Shown: one piece after another, positions 38,346 through 47,518 of the stretch | Numbering within the stretch: the stretch's first letter is position 1 | Layout of the letters: each line of letters starts with the position of its first letter | Assembly: GCF_900114455.1 (NCBI RefSeq) | Contig: NZ_FOTC01000003.1 | Location: 246,124 to 310,123, forward strand | DNA length: 64,000 nucleotides | Source: Halogranum rubrum | Lineage (GTDB): Archaea > Halobacteriota > Halobacteria > Halobacteriales > Haloferacaceae | Direction of reading: 5' to 3' | The notes under the pieces: generated by a model | Told to the model about the DNA's origin: nothing | Seen by the model: the letters and a program-made list of their open reading frames with translations, nothing else | The model's database searches: none | Position numbers and translations under genes: made by a program

Positions 38346-38412
38346 GTATCTACATCATACCCGCACCACCTGTAAAGCGTTTCGTTCCGCTGTATGCGTG
38401 TCAGCCTCACGG

Positions 38413-40260
38413 TCAGAGGCCGAAGAAGAACGCGATGCCGAGCGTCGTGACGACGGCGAACAGCAGTTGCAGCGGCGCGCCGACACGCATGTAGTCGGTG
38501 AAGCGGTAGCCGCCGGGACCGTAGACGAACAGGTTCGTCTGGTAGCCGACGGGCGTCATGAACGCCGTACTCGCCGCGAACGTCACGGCGAGGATGAACG
38601 AGAGCGGTCGTGCACCGAGCGTCACTGCCGCCTCGAAGGCGACCGGAATCATCAGGACCACGCTGGCGTTGTTGCTGACGACGTTCGTCAGGAGGGCAGT
38701 GACGACGTAGAACACGCCCAAGACGGCCAACAGCGGGAGGAAATCCGCCGTCAGCACGACGAAGTCCGCGAGGAGCGTCGCCGCGCCGGTCTGCTCCATG
38801 GCGATGCCGAGTGGGATGACACCTGCGAGGAGGAAGATGACGTCCCACTGGACGGCGTCGTAGATTTCGGTGGGTTTCAAGCATCCGGTGGCGACCATCG
38901 CCAGTGCGCCCGCGAGCGCCGAGACGACGATGGGGACGAAGTCGAGTGCGGCGAGACCGACGACGGCGGCGACGATGCCGACGGCGACGAGAATCTTCGA
39001 GTCGCGGTAGTCGTGGCGTTCGACCTCTTGGGCGACGATGAAGTCACGGTTCTGGTCGAGACGTTCAATGCTCCCCGTCGTCGCCTGGACGAGCAGCGTG
39101 TCGCCGACGCGAAGCGGGATGTTGTCCATCCGGCGACGAATCAGTGCGCCACCGCGCCGGAGCGCGAGCACCGTGGCGTTGTAGCGCTGACGGAACGACG
39201 CCGAGGCGAGCGACTCGCCGACGAGCGACGACCCCGGTGCGACGACGACTTCGACGAGGTTCTGCCCACCACTCGCCACCTCCAGTTCGGCCTCGTCGAC
39301 GGTCACCTCGGGTACGAGGTCCAACCCTTCCACGTCCAGCAAGTCGACGAGTGTGTTGCGGTCGGTCCGGATGGCGAAGACGTCGCCCGCCTGAATCTGC
39401 TTCGGCCCGAGGGGTTCGAGGAACACCTCCTCGTTACGGATGAGTTGGATGAGGTCGACGTCGAACTCCGTCTCCACGAGCGCCGTCTGGACCTGCTGAC
39501 CGACAAGCGGCGAGTCCGCACGGACCGTGACCTCGGTGAGATAGTCGGCCATCTCGAACTCCTCGGTCAGGTCGACCTGCGGTTTGATGCGCTCGGGGAT
39601 GAGATATCGACCGACGGTCAGGAGATAGGCCGTTCCGAACAGCGAGACGACGAGTCCTAACTGGGTGAACTGGAACATCGAGAACGCGCCAACGCCCAGT
39701 CGCTCGGACAACTGCGAGGCGAGGATGTTCGTGGACGTCCCGATGAGCGTGAGCATCCCGCCGAACATCGACGCGAACGAGAGCGGCATCAAGAGTTTCG
39801 ACGGCGACGTCTTCCCCCGCTCTGCGAGGTCTGTCACCATCGGCAGCAGGATAGCGACGGCCGCAGTGTTGTTGATGAACCCCGAGATGGGGCCGACGAC
39901 GCCGATAGTTGCACCCAACTGTTTCGTCTCGCTGTCACCCGTGAGCGTCGAAATCTTCGCTCCGAGAATCTGGACGACGCCGGTCCGTTGGACGCCCTCA
40001 CTGAGGATGAACATCGCGAGCACCGTAATCGTCGCGGCGCTCGAAAACCCCGAGATACCCTGCTCCGGTGTAATCGTCTCGATGGGTGCCGAGAGGAGCC
40101 CAAGCGAGACGAGAAGGCCCGATACCGGAGGCACGAGCATCAGCGCGACCATCACCCCGATGGCCGTCACGTCGACCGGGACGGGTTCCGTCGCGAAGAA
40201 CAGCAACGCGAGGAGGATAATTGCGAAGACGACGACCATTCCCGGCGTTATCGCTACCAC
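38413..40260 (-). CDS. SLC13-family permease with two TrkA-C (RCK_C) domains
   Basis: About 615 residues. The N-terminal half (about 1-195) and the C-terminal half (about 395-615) are membrane-spanning and carry the family features TEPVPVDVTAIGVM near 25 and INNTAAVAILLPMV near 120. Between them are two cytoplasmic RCK_C-type domains (about 205-300 and 305-390). It should transport an anion such as sulfate, a dicarboxylate or similar with a cation. The GTG at 40260 gives a compact N-terminus; the frame also permits a TTG at 40287. The neighbours give no hint to the substrate. Confidence 0.85.
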   Translation of the reverse strand: MVAITPGMVVVFAIILLALLFFATEPVPVDVTAIGVMVALMLVPPVSGLLVSLGLLSAPIETITPEQGISGFSSAATITVLAMFILSEGVQRTGVVQILGAKISTLTGDSETKQLGATIGVVGPISGFINNTAAVAILLPMVTDLAERGKTSPSKLLMPLSFASMFGGMLTLIGTSTNILASQLSERLGVGAFSMFQFTQLGLVVSLFGTAYLLTVGRYLIPERIKPQVDLTEEFEMADYLTEVTVRADSPLVGQQVQTALVETEFDVDLIQLIRNEEVFLEPLGPKQIQAGDVFAIRTDRNTLVDLLDVEGLDLVPEVTVDEAELEVASGGQNLVEVVVAPGSSLVGESLASASFRQRYNATVLALRRGGALIRRRMDNIPLRVGDTLLVQATTGSIERLDQNRDFIVAQEVERHDYRDSKILVAVGIVAAVVGLAALDFVPIVVSALAGALAMVATGCLKPTEIYDAVQWDVIFLLAGVIPLGIAMEQTGAATLLADFVVLTADFLPLLAVLGVFYVVTALLTNVVSNNASVVLMIPVAFEAAVTLGARPLSFILAVTFAASTAFMTPVGYQTNLFVYGPGGYRFTDYMRVGAPLQLLFAVVTTLGIAFFFGL

Positions 40261-40338
40261 GGCGTGTTCGACGGCACCAGTCGGCAAAAGGGTGTGGGAA
40301 ACCGAACGTCGGCGGCCGATTCGAGCGGAGACCGACCG

Positions 40339-41856
40339 TTAGAACGGGTACTCTCGTGGTTCGCGCTGGACGCTGACCCACTTCGGTTGAGTGAACTCCT
40401 CTAAGACGTGTTCACCGTTGAACCGGCCGATACCCGACGCCTTCATCCCGCCGAACGGGACGTGCGGTTCGTCGTTCACCGGCATGTCGTTGAGGTGGAC
40501 CATCCCGGCGTCGACGTCGTCGGCGACGTCCTCGGCACGCCCGCGGTCTGCCGAGAAGACCGACGCGGCGAGACCGTACTCGGTGTCGTTGGCGAGTTCG
40601 ACCGCCTCCTCGTCGTCGGAGAAGGGGATGACGGGCGCGATGGGACCGAAGTGCTCGTTGCACGCGGCCGCCATCTCGTTCGTCGCCTCCGAGAGCACCG
40701 TCGGCTGGACGAACAGGCTGTCGGCGTCGTCGACGTCGACACCGTCCGGGACGACGGAGTCGCCGCCCGTCTCCAGCGTCGCACCCGCGTCGACCGTCTC
40801 CTCGACGTACTCTAGCATCTCGTCGCGCTGTGACTCGTCGATGATGGGGCCGACGACCGTCTCCTCGTCGCGTGGGTCACCGATGGGGAGCGACGCCGCC
40901 TTCTCGGCCAGTTTCTCGACGTACTCGTCGTACACCGACTCGTGGACGAGGTGGCGGTTGATAGAGATACAGATCTGTCCCTGGTGGAGGAAGCTCCCGA
41001 ACGCACCCGCGTCGACGGCCTGGTCGACGTCGGCGTCTTCGAGGACGACGTGCGGGCCGTTCCCGCCGAGTTCCATCGCCGGGAGCGCGAGGTTGTCGAC
41101 GGCCTGTTTCGCTACCTGTCGACCGACCGGCGTCGACCCGGTGAACGCGACGACGTCGGCCTCGGGGTGGCCAGCCATCCGGTCGCCGATGTCGGAGCCC
41201 TTGCCCGTGACGACGTTCAGCACGCCTTCTGGAAGCCCCGCAGCCTCGAAGATGCGAGCGAGGAGCAACCCACCCGTGATGGGTGTGTTCGAAGCGGGCT
41301 TGAGTACGACAGTGTTCCCCGTCGCCAGCGCGGGAGCGACGGCCCGAATCGACAGGTGAAGCGGGAAGTTCCACGGCGAGATGACGCCGACGACACCCAT
41401 CGGTTCGCGCTTGACGATGTTGTCTTTGCCCGCGATGTTCGAGTCTTTGTAGTCGCCACCCATCCGGTTCGGGAAACTCGCGGCTTCGCTCGTGACGCCC
41501 GCCGCGTTCCCGAACTCGGCTTGCGCCTTCACACGGCTACTGCCCGACTCGACGGCGAGCAGTTGGCTAACTTCCTCGCGGTTCTCGTGCAGTACGTCGA
41601 CGGCCTTCGAGACGATTTCAGCGCGTCCTGCGGGCGAGCGCTCGGCCCACGCCTCCTGTGCCTCGGCCGCCGTCTCGTACGCCTCGTTCACGTCGTCGAC
41701 GCTCCCACGAGGGACTTCGGCGAACGGCTCGCGAGTCGTCGGGTTCTCGACTGCGATGGTCTCCCCGTCGACGTCGCGTTCGCCGTCGATGTAGAGACTG
41801 GTCCAGTCGTCGTCCGGAGCGAGTGCGACTGCCGTCGACTCGGTGGTGTCGGACAT
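40339..41856 (-). CDS. NAD(P)-dependent aldehyde dehydrogenase
   Basis: The 505-residue enzyme oxidises an aldehyde to the acid. The Asn of VISPWNFPLHLS near 166, the nucleotide site FTGSTPVGRQVAKQA near 245, the catalytic Glu in MELGGNGPH near 270 and the nucleophile Cys in HQGQICISINR near 303 are all intact. It is nearest to the benzaldehyde/vanillin dehydrogenase-like group by motif, but the substrate is not determined. It is transcribed toward the permease, with 78 bases between them. Confidence 0.9.
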   Translation of the reverse strand: MSDTTESTAVALAPDDDWTSLYIDGERDVDGETIAVENPTTREPFAEVPRGSVDDVNEAYETAAEAQEAWAERSPAGRAEIVSKAVDVLHENREEVSQLLAVESGSSRVKAQAEFGNAAGVTSEAASFPNRMGGDYKDSNIAGKDNIVKREPMGVVGVISPWNFPLHLSIRAVAPALATGNTVVLKPASNTPITGGLLLARIFEAAGLPEGVLNVVTGKGSDIGDRMAGHPEADVVAFTGSTPVGRQVAKQAVDNLALPAMELGGNGPHVVLEDADVDQAVDAGAFGSFLHQGQICISINRHLVHESVYDEYVEKLAEKAASLPIGDPRDEETVVGPIIDESQRDEMLEYVEETVDAGATLETGGDSVVPDGVDVDDADSLFVQPTVLSEATNEMAAACNEHFGPIAPVIPFSDDEEAVELANDTEYGLAASVFSADRGRAEDVADDVDAGMVHLNDMPVNDEPHVPFGGMKASGIGRFNGEHVLEEFTQPKWVSVQREPREYPF

Positions 41857-41994
41857 CGTAGCTCGGAGTTGGGGCCGTGTAGAAAAGAGCCACCGGGTGG
41901 CGGTGATGCGGAGGGTGAGCGTGTGGCTTTTAGCTCCGGAAGACGCGGCACAAGACGGTTCCGGCCACGTATCCGCGAACCCGAACGTCGATAC

Positions 41995-44052
41995 CTACGA
42001 TTCGTTCTCGGCGAGTTCCATCTCGGCGACGATGTCGTAGGGGTCGAGTCCGGTTCGAATCCCGTCGAGCATCCGGAAGGCGTCCTTCGGCGAGAGGAAG
42101 TGCCGGGTCACGACTCGACCCAACGGCGTCGGCTTCAGCCCGTCGATGAACTGCCACTCCAGAAGGCGGCCGACCGACCGCTGGGTGTCGATGTCGCCGA
42201 GCATCCGGTCGTTGAGGCGCTTGGCCCGCTTGCCGGCGACGGTGATGTTCGCCAGCGTCTCCTCGACGGCGGCAGACTCGGTGTACCGCGTCCGGACGTC
42301 CTCCATCTCGCCTTTGAGCAACTTGATGGCGACCTCGTCTTCGGTCATGTCCATGCTACCGTGGTAGCGGCAGTCGGGTTCGACGAGCATGTAGACGATA
42401 CCCCGGTCGTGGAAGTCAGGTCGACCCGCACGGCCGAGCATCTGACTGAACTCCTGGACCGAGAGCCACTCGATACCCATCGCCAGCGAGTCGAAGACGA
42501 CCTGTGAGGCCGGGAAGTCGACACCGGCGGCGAGGGCGGCGGTGGTGACGACGGCCGCAATCTCCTGGTCGCCGAACATCCGCTCGACCTTCTTCCGGCG
42601 GCCGTAGTCCAACCCTGCGTGGTATGGGGCCGACGAGTACTCTATCTTCCGGGAGATTTCGTGACACCGTCGCCGGGAGTTGGTGAAGATGATGGTCTGC
42701 CCGCGGAAGTCCTTCGAAGACTTTCGGTCGAACTCGCGCTTGACGAGACGATTCTCGATTCTGCTCTTCTCTTGGCCATCGACGAACGTCAGGTGGCGTT
42801 CGATGGGAACGGGCCGCTCCTCGAACTCGATGAGCGTCGCCCGCAGTCGTTTGGCCAGCCACTCGGGGTTACCGACGGTCGCCGAGAGGTAGACGTACTG
42901 CGCGCCGTCGTAGCCGTCGCGCTTCTTCGCGCGCTCTTCGCAGTAGTACTTGAGCCGCGAAATCATCCCGTCGAGGCGGTGGCCGCGTTCGTCCTCTTTG
43001 AGGGTGTGAACTTCGTCGATGACGACGGTGCCGACGTCGCCGAGGTCTTTGCCCGTCCGGAGGGCGTGGTCGATACCCTCGTAGGTGCCGACGATGACGT
43101 CGGCGTTGGGGTCGAAGCGGTTGCCGTCGTCGTTGATGCGACTCGCGCCGACGCGGATGGTGACGTTCAACCCGAGGTCGCTGTAGCGTTTCTTGAAGTC
43201 CTCGTGTTTCTGGTTGGCGAGGGCGACGAGCGGAACGAGAAAGAGCAGTTTGCCCTGTCCTTTCAGCGCTCGGTCGACACCGGCGAGTTCGCCGACGAGC
43301 GTCTTCCCCGTCGCCGTCGCACTCACGACCAGTTGGTCGTCGCCGTCGAACAGACCGTTTCGCACCGAGAGACTCTGGACGGGAAGCAGCGTCTCGAAGC
43401 GGCCTTCGACCTGGTTCTGTAGCTTCGGGTGGAGGTCGAGGTCGGCCGTCCGCACGGGGTCGACGTCGTCGACGGTTGCGCCGATCTCGTCGAACTTCGT
43501 CAGGTCGGGGTCGAGGTCACCCTTGAGGAGGTTGGTGATGCGGTCGAGGTCCTGCACGTCGAGGAGGAGGTCCTCCAGTCGGTCCTGTGCGGCCCCCGTG
43601 AGACCGCCTTTGAACGAGAGTTCGCGTTCGAGTTCGCGGGTCGCGCAGTCGGGACAGATGTAGTCGCGGTCGGCCTTGATGGCGGTGTCCTCGGTAATCG
43701 GGGAGTACCGACCGTTGCCGGCGCAGTACCGACACGTCCGGACGACGAGCGCCTCCAACTGGTAGCCGTCGAGCATCTCCTGTAGCTCCGCGCGGCCCGG
43801 TTTCGAGGTGTGGTCGGAGATGCGGATGCGCTCGGCGCTCCGAGCGAGTTCGACGAACTCGTCGGGACTCCGCGGTTTCTCGCTCGACCCGTCTTTCTTC
43901 CGGAACTTCCCGGGGCGGGGGCCAGCGTTCGTCTCTTTCAGTTCGAGCACGCCGCGGAAGACACGCTCACCGTCGCGGGTGACCACGACCTGAAATCTGT
44001 CACCGAGTTCGTGGAGGAACAGAGTGTCCACCTGTGCGACCTGCTGAGACAC
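41995..44052 (-). CDS. Ski2-like DEAD/DEAH-box helicase with N-terminal zinc domain
   Basis: The 685-residue protein begins at a GTG (44052). The N-terminal part (about 1-200) is specific to haloarchaea and has a zinc motif: CRYC near 107 and CPDC near 135. Helicase domain 1 has Walker A SATATGKT near 245 and a DEVH box in VVIDEVHTLKEDERGH near 345. Domain 2 has FTNSRRRCHE near 450 and QMLGRAGRPDF near 540 (motif VI). A winged-helix-like C-terminal region follows. It resembles Hel308/Ski2 helicases but has a different N-terminus, so the substrate (DNA or RNA) is open. Confidence 0.85.
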   Translation of the reverse strand: MSQQVAQVDTLFLHELGDRFQVVVTRDGERVFRGVLELKETNAGPRPGKFRKKDGSSEKPRSPDEFVELARSAERIRISDHTSKPGRAELQEMLDGYQLEALVVRTCRYCAGNGRYSPITEDTAIKADRDYICPDCATRELERELSFKGGLTGAAQDRLEDLLLDVQDLDRITNLLKGDLDPDLTKFDEIGATVDDVDPVRTADLDLHPKLQNQVEGRFETLLPVQSLSVRNGLFDGDDQLVVSATATGKTLVGELAGVDRALKGQGKLLFLVPLVALANQKHEDFKKRYSDLGLNVTIRVGASRINDDGNRFDPNADVIVGTYEGIDHALRTGKDLGDVGTVVIDEVHTLKEDERGHRLDGMISRLKYYCEERAKKRDGYDGAQYVYLSATVGNPEWLAKRLRATLIEFEERPVPIERHLTFVDGQEKSRIENRLVKREFDRKSSKDFRGQTIIFTNSRRRCHEISRKIEYSSAPYHAGLDYGRRKKVERMFGDQEIAAVVTTAALAAGVDFPASQVVFDSLAMGIEWLSVQEFSQMLGRAGRPDFHDRGIVYMLVEPDCRYHGSMDMTEDEVAIKLLKGEMEDVRTRYTESAAVEETLANITVAGKRAKRLNDRMLGDIDTQRSVGRLLEWQFIDGLKPTPLGRVVTRHFLSPKDAFRMLDGIRTGLDPYDIVAEMELAENES

Positions 44053-44238
44053 GTGTCACGATACGTGGACGGGGTATTTCAGAGGCACGATACCGTAGGC
44101 GAGTGACGAACGCCGTGTCGAGTGACGTGGTGTCAAACTACACAGATTGGCACCACACAGACAATGACTAACACGAACAATCGGATAATTCTCCAAATCA
44201 GACAGATATTTACGCTTTCAGAGACAATACCAAAGTGA

Positions 44239-44448
44239 ATGTCGAGTAACATCGGACGAGACCCACACGCTCGTCCACCGAAGATGGTCCTCATCTGCCC
44301 GACGTGTGGCCACGAGAGTCCGTTGGGTGGTGACTGGCGAATCGATAACCGACACGACAGCACCGACGACCTCGCCGAGTCAGTCTACGTCTGTCCCGAG
44401 TGTACGTCGGACGTCACGCGACGGCCGGCGGAGTCACTCGTCGAGTAA
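44239..44448 (+). CDS. 69-residue zinc-ribbon protein
   Basis: The small protein has CPTC at 20-23 and CPEC at 52-55, spaced as in a zinc ribbon, with an acidic loop between. A TATA-like GATATTTACG at about 44205-44214 lies about 28 bases before the ATG, consistent with a leaderless transcript. It overlaps the convergent cupin gene by 15 bases. Function unknown. Confidence 0.72.
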   Translation: MSSNIGRDPHARPPKMVLICPTCGHESPLGGDWRIDNRHDSTDDLAESVYVCPECTSDVTRRPAESLVE

Positions 44449-44814
44449 GTCGATACTGTCGTCGCCGTTCGGAACCGCACAGAGAAACGCACCCTCCAGT
44501 TCGCCGTCGTTTCGGTACCAGTGAACCGTCCCAGCAGGGATGAGGAGTGAATCGCCCGCAGCGACGGTGTACTCTTCTTCACCGATTCCGACCGTATACT
44601 CACCCGCGAGAACGTACTGTTCGTGTTCGACTTCGTTGGTGTGTTTCGGGACGGACGCACCCGCTTCGAGCCGAAACCGACGAATCGCGAAGTGTGGTGC
44701 GCCGTCGGACTCGTCGATGAGAACGGCTTTCGACATTCCGTCGGCCGCACCGACCGATTCGTACTCGACGTCGCGTGCACGTTTGACGACTGGCTTCGAA
44801 CCTGTGTCACCCAT
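44434..44814 (-). CDS. Single-domain cupin protein
   Basis: The 126-residue protein has cupin motif 1 (PKHTNEVEHEQYVLAGEYTVGIG near 57-80, with His and Glu ligands) and motif 2 (DSLLIPAGTVHWYRN near 88-102). Cupins of this size bind a metal and act as dioxygenases, isomerases or sensors; the reaction is not predictable. It is convergent with the zinc-ribbon gene, with a 15-base overlap at the 3' ends. Confidence 0.85.
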   Translation of the reverse strand: MGDTGSKPVVKRARDVEYESVGAADGMSKAVLIDESDGAPHFAIRRFRLEAGASVPKHTNEVEHEQYVLAGEYTVGIGEEEYTVAAGDSLLIPAGTVHWYRNDGELEGAFLCAVPNGDDSIDLLDE

Positions 44815-44909
44815 AGTCTCGTCTACGGCGGGGGCCGAGTAAGCGTTATCCCCGACAGCGCCGCGACTGACGTGACCGGACTTAAGAGTCCGGGCCGGCT
44901 AGTAGGGGT

Positions 44910-46097
44910 ATGCGAGGCATTCGCATCGGGACTGTATTCGGTATTCCCATCAAACTCGACTTCACGTTCCTCCTAGTGTTGCCGTTCTTCGCGTACCTCA
45001 TTGGGGCGGACGTCGGAAACCTCACAAGTGCCATCAACGGGCTCTTCGGGTCAAGTATCGAGGCGGGACCACTCACCACCAGTCCGATGTCGTGGGTCAT
45101 CGGCATCGCTGCCGCCCTCGGACTCTTCCTCGGCGTCCTCCTCCACGAGTTCGGTCACTCGCTCGTCGCCCGGAACTTCGGCTTCGAAATCGAGTCCATC
45201 ACGCTCTGGCTGTTCGGCGGCGTCGCTCGGTTCACGGAGATTCCCGAAGACTGGAAACAGGAGTTCTACATCGCCGTCGCCGGCCCCATCGTGAGCGTCC
45301 TCGTCGGCGTCGTCTCCTTCGTCGGCTTTCTCGTCGTCCCCAACAGCCAAGCGGCGGTCAAGTTCGTCCTCGGCTATCTGGCGATGACGAACGTCGCACT
45401 CGCCGTCTTCAACATGCTCCCCGGGTTCCCGATGGACGGCGGACGTGTCCTCCGGGCACTCCTCGCCCGAAACCGACCGCACGCGCGAGCGACGCAGATC
45501 GCCGCCGAAGTCGGGAAGATGTTCGCGTTCCTCCTCGGTATCTTCGGCCTCTTCACGAATCTGTTCCTCATCGCACTGGCTTTCTTCATCTACATCGGTG
45601 CCTCCAGTGAAGCCCAGCAGACGGTGATGAAGGCGGCCTTCGAGAACGTCGTCGTCCGCGACATCATGACCGCTCGCGAGGACCTTCACACGGTCACCGA
45701 ACAGACGAGCGTCGCCGAGTTGATGGAGCAGATGTTCCGCGAACGCCACACCGGCTATCCGGTGATGCGAAACGGCAACCTCGTCGGGATGGTGACGCTC
45801 AACGACGCCCGCGGGGTCAACGAAGTCGAACGCGACGCCTACCGCGTCGAGGACGTCATGTCCGACGACGTGACGAGTATCACGCCAGACGCCGGTGCGA
45901 TGGACGCGCTGGCGGCGATGCAAGAGCACAACGTCGGGCGACTGCCGGTCATCGACGTCGACGGCGAACTCATCGGCTTGGTGTCGCGAACCGACCTCAT
46001 GACCGCCTTCGACATCATCCAGACGACCGGGTCGCTCAACCCCGTGTCGGCCACGGATGCGGTCGGTGAGCGGTCGTCGCCGTCGGACGTGCGATAG
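44910..46097 (+). CDS. Site-2 protease (M50) with CBS pair
   Basis: The 395-residue membrane protease has the zinc motif LLHEFGHSLVARNFG near 75 and the second active-site motif NMLPGFPMDGGRVLRALL near 168-185, within about six membrane helices. Two CBS domains (about 245-300 and 310-370) follow, usually adenine-nucleotide or metal-ion sensing modules. Family members cleave transmembrane segments of regulatory proteins. The TATA-like ACTTAAGA at about 44879-44887 is 25-30 bases before the ATG. Confidence 0.92.
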   Translation: MRGIRIGTVFGIPIKLDFTFLLVLPFFAYLIGADVGNLTSAINGLFGSSIEAGPLTTSPMSWVIGIAAALGLFLGVLLHEFGHSLVARNFGFEIESITLWLFGGVARFTEIPEDWKQEFYIAVAGPIVSVLVGVVSFVGFLVVPNSQAAVKFVLGYLAMTNVALAVFNMLPGFPMDGGRVLRALLARNRPHARATQIAAEVGKMFAFLLGIFGLFTNLFLIALAFFIYIGASSEAQQTVMKAAFENVVVRDIMTAREDLHTVTEQTSVAELMEQMFRERHTGYPVMRNGNLVGMVTLNDARGVNEVERDAYRVEDVMSDDVTSITPDAGAMDALAAMQEHNVGRLPVIDVDGELIGLVSRTDLMTAFDIIQTTGSLNPVSATDAVGERSSPSDVR

Positions 46098-46148
46098 GCG
46101 ACTGTCCTGCCCCAAACCCATTTTTCGATATCGGTCGATTGGCTACGT

Positions 46149-46625
46149 ATGGACACAGTCGTCATCGACGACGTGGCGTCGACGTCGTTCGAGACCGAAC
46201 TCGACCGTCGCGGCCTGTCCGACCCGCTCGGAACGACCGACGTCGCACTGAACCAGTATCGACTCGCTCCGGGACAACGCCTCTCGACCGGTCTTCACGC
46301 CCACGCGGACCAAGAGGAGGTGTTCGTCGTCGTCGACGGCGAACTCACCTTCGAAACGGAAGACAACGACGTCGTCGTCCGCAACGGCGAAGCGATTCGG
46401 TTCGCACCCGGTGAGTTTCAGTCGGGGAAGAACGCTAGCGACGCCGAGGTCGTCGTGTTCGCGATAGGCGCACCGCGCGAGACCACCGACGTTCGCGTTC
46501 CGAAGGAGTGTCCCAAGTGTGGACACGAGGACATGCGCGTCGTCGCGGGCGGCGAGGGGGACAACCTTCGATGCCCTGAGTGTGACTGTCTGCTGGAGAA
46601 TCCACCGCCGCGTGCGGAGTGGTGA
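46149..46625 (+). CDS. Cupin fused to a C-terminal zinc ribbon
   Basis: The 158-residue protein has a cupin domain (about 20-110; motif 1 LHAHADQEEVFVVVDGELTF, motif 2 IRFAPGEFQSGKN) and then a zinc ribbon with CPKC near 119 and CPEC near 139. The zinc part suggests binding to nucleic acid or another protein with a small-molecule-sensing cupin, but no function is known. It lies 51 bases after the site-2 protease and may be co-transcribed. Confidence 0.85.
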   Translation: MDTVVIDDVASTSFETELDRRGLSDPLGTTDVALNQYRLAPGQRLSTGLHAHADQEEVFVVVDGELTFETEDNDVVVRNGEAIRFAPGEFQSGKNASDAEVVVFAIGAPRETTDVRVPKECPKCGHEDMRVVAGGEGDNLRCPECDCLLENPPPRAEW

Positions 46626-46635
46626 GTGGGGCGGC

Positions 46636-46762
46636 GAGAATCGAAGCAGACCGAGGTTCTGCGTGGAACACAGAGATGAGGGCCAGGTGCGAGAATCGAA
46701 CCACGGTCGGACGTGCTCGCTCACTACCGTTCGCTGTGCGCGACCTCCCTGCTTCGATTCTC
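46636..46762 (-). repeat. tRNA-His T-arm fragments with inverted copy
   Basis: A 20-base piece at 46683-46702 is identical to 46850-46869 of the intact tRNA-His. A further copy at 46636-46649 (GAGAATCGAAGCAG) and one inverted copy at 46749-46762 (CTGCTTCGATTCTC) form a perfect 14-bp inverted repeat; 46691-46700 pairs with 46753-46762 over 10 bp. The 52-base spacer begins CCACGGTC and ends TCCCTGC, as at the tRNA-Pro locus. Confidence 0.85.
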
Positions 46763-46799
46763 TTCGTACGGACTTCTCCTCACGTACTGTCTGTTCGCG

Positions 46800-46819
46800 G
46801 TGCTCGCTGACGCGAGCAC
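46800..46819 (-). terminator. Stem-loop downstream of tRNA-His
   Basis: GTGCTCGC-TGAC-GCGAGCAC is a perfect 8-bp stem with a 4-base loop, 27 bases beyond the 3' end of tRNA-His. It could end or protect the tRNA transcript. No T-run follows, so the role is tentative. Confidence 0.45.
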
Positions 46820-46846
46820 ACGCTCACCGAGTGGCGTTCGGAAGAA

Positions 46847-46921
46847 GGTCCAGGTGCGAGAATCGAACCCGCGTCTCAGCCTCCACAAGGCTGAAGGATG
46901 GTCCACTACCCCAACCCGGAC
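46847..46921 (-). tRNA. tRNA-His (anticodon GUG)
   Basis: The minus strand gives a 75-base cloverleaf: acceptor GTCCGGG pairs with CCTGGAC (one G-U), discriminator C73, D-arm GGGGTAGTGGACC, anticodon loop TTGTGGA (anticodon GTG) closed by CAGCC/GGCTG, and T-arm GCGGGTTCGATTCTCGC. The base before position 1 is T in the genome, so the G-1 identity nucleotide of tRNA-His is not encoded and must be added after transcription. No CCA is encoded. Confidence 0.92.
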
Positions 46922-47062
46922 ACACCCAGTGCTACTCCCGTTTCGCTCAAATACGTTACGACTTCCGCGTTCGTGTGTGTCGATTCCGCACGCTCGAAGG
47001 CAGTGACACAATCTCCAGAAGCGGGGTGCTTTTCAGGCACACTGCCCTATCCTCCCACAAGC

Positions 47063-47518
47063 GTGGCCATCACGGACAAAATCTACCTGAAGAACCACCG
47101 CCAGATCGCCTCCCAGTTAGAGGCGAACATCCCGAAAGGGGCGTTCAAGGGGGCGACGCTGGACCTCGTGTTCACCGGCGAGGGCCTGACGAAACTCGAC
47201 GACGCCACCCAAGAGCGCGTCCTCGACTTCGCACAGGACTTCCTCGACTGCGACTGCGAGGACAACCCCTACTGCGGCCACCCCGAGCGGAAGTTCATCC
47301 GCTATCTCCTGGAACTCCGCGCACAGGGACTCGGCCCCGACGCTATCGTCGACGTGATGTCCGACGAGTACATGCTCTACGCCTACTCGGGTGACATCCT
47401 CTCCTTTCTCGACCAGTCGGTCCGGACGCTCGAAGCGGTCGAAGCCCTCGCTGGCGTCGAAGGGGACAGAGAGATGGAGGAGAAGGCGTCGACGGCGAAG
47501 CGCGAACTGAGTGGCTAA
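47063..47518 (+). CDS. Acidic DUF-type haloarchaeal protein
   Basis: From a GTG (47063) the protein has 151 residues, starting MAITDKIYLKNHRQIASQLE. It is helical; a Cys/His cluster, CDCEDNPYCGHPERKF near 71-86, could bind metal. The C-terminal third is likely a helical bundle (ILSFLDQSVRTLEAVEAL). I do not recognise the family. Its stop is directly adjacent to the convergent coiled-coil gene at 47519, with no spacing. Confidence 0.68.
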   Translation: MAITDKIYLKNHRQIASQLEANIPKGAFKGATLDLVFTGEGLTKLDDATQERVLDFAQDFLDCDCEDNPYCGHPERKFIRYLLELRAQGLGPDAIVDVMSDEYMLYAYSGDILSFLDQSVRTLEAVEALAGVEGDREMEEKASTAKRELSG

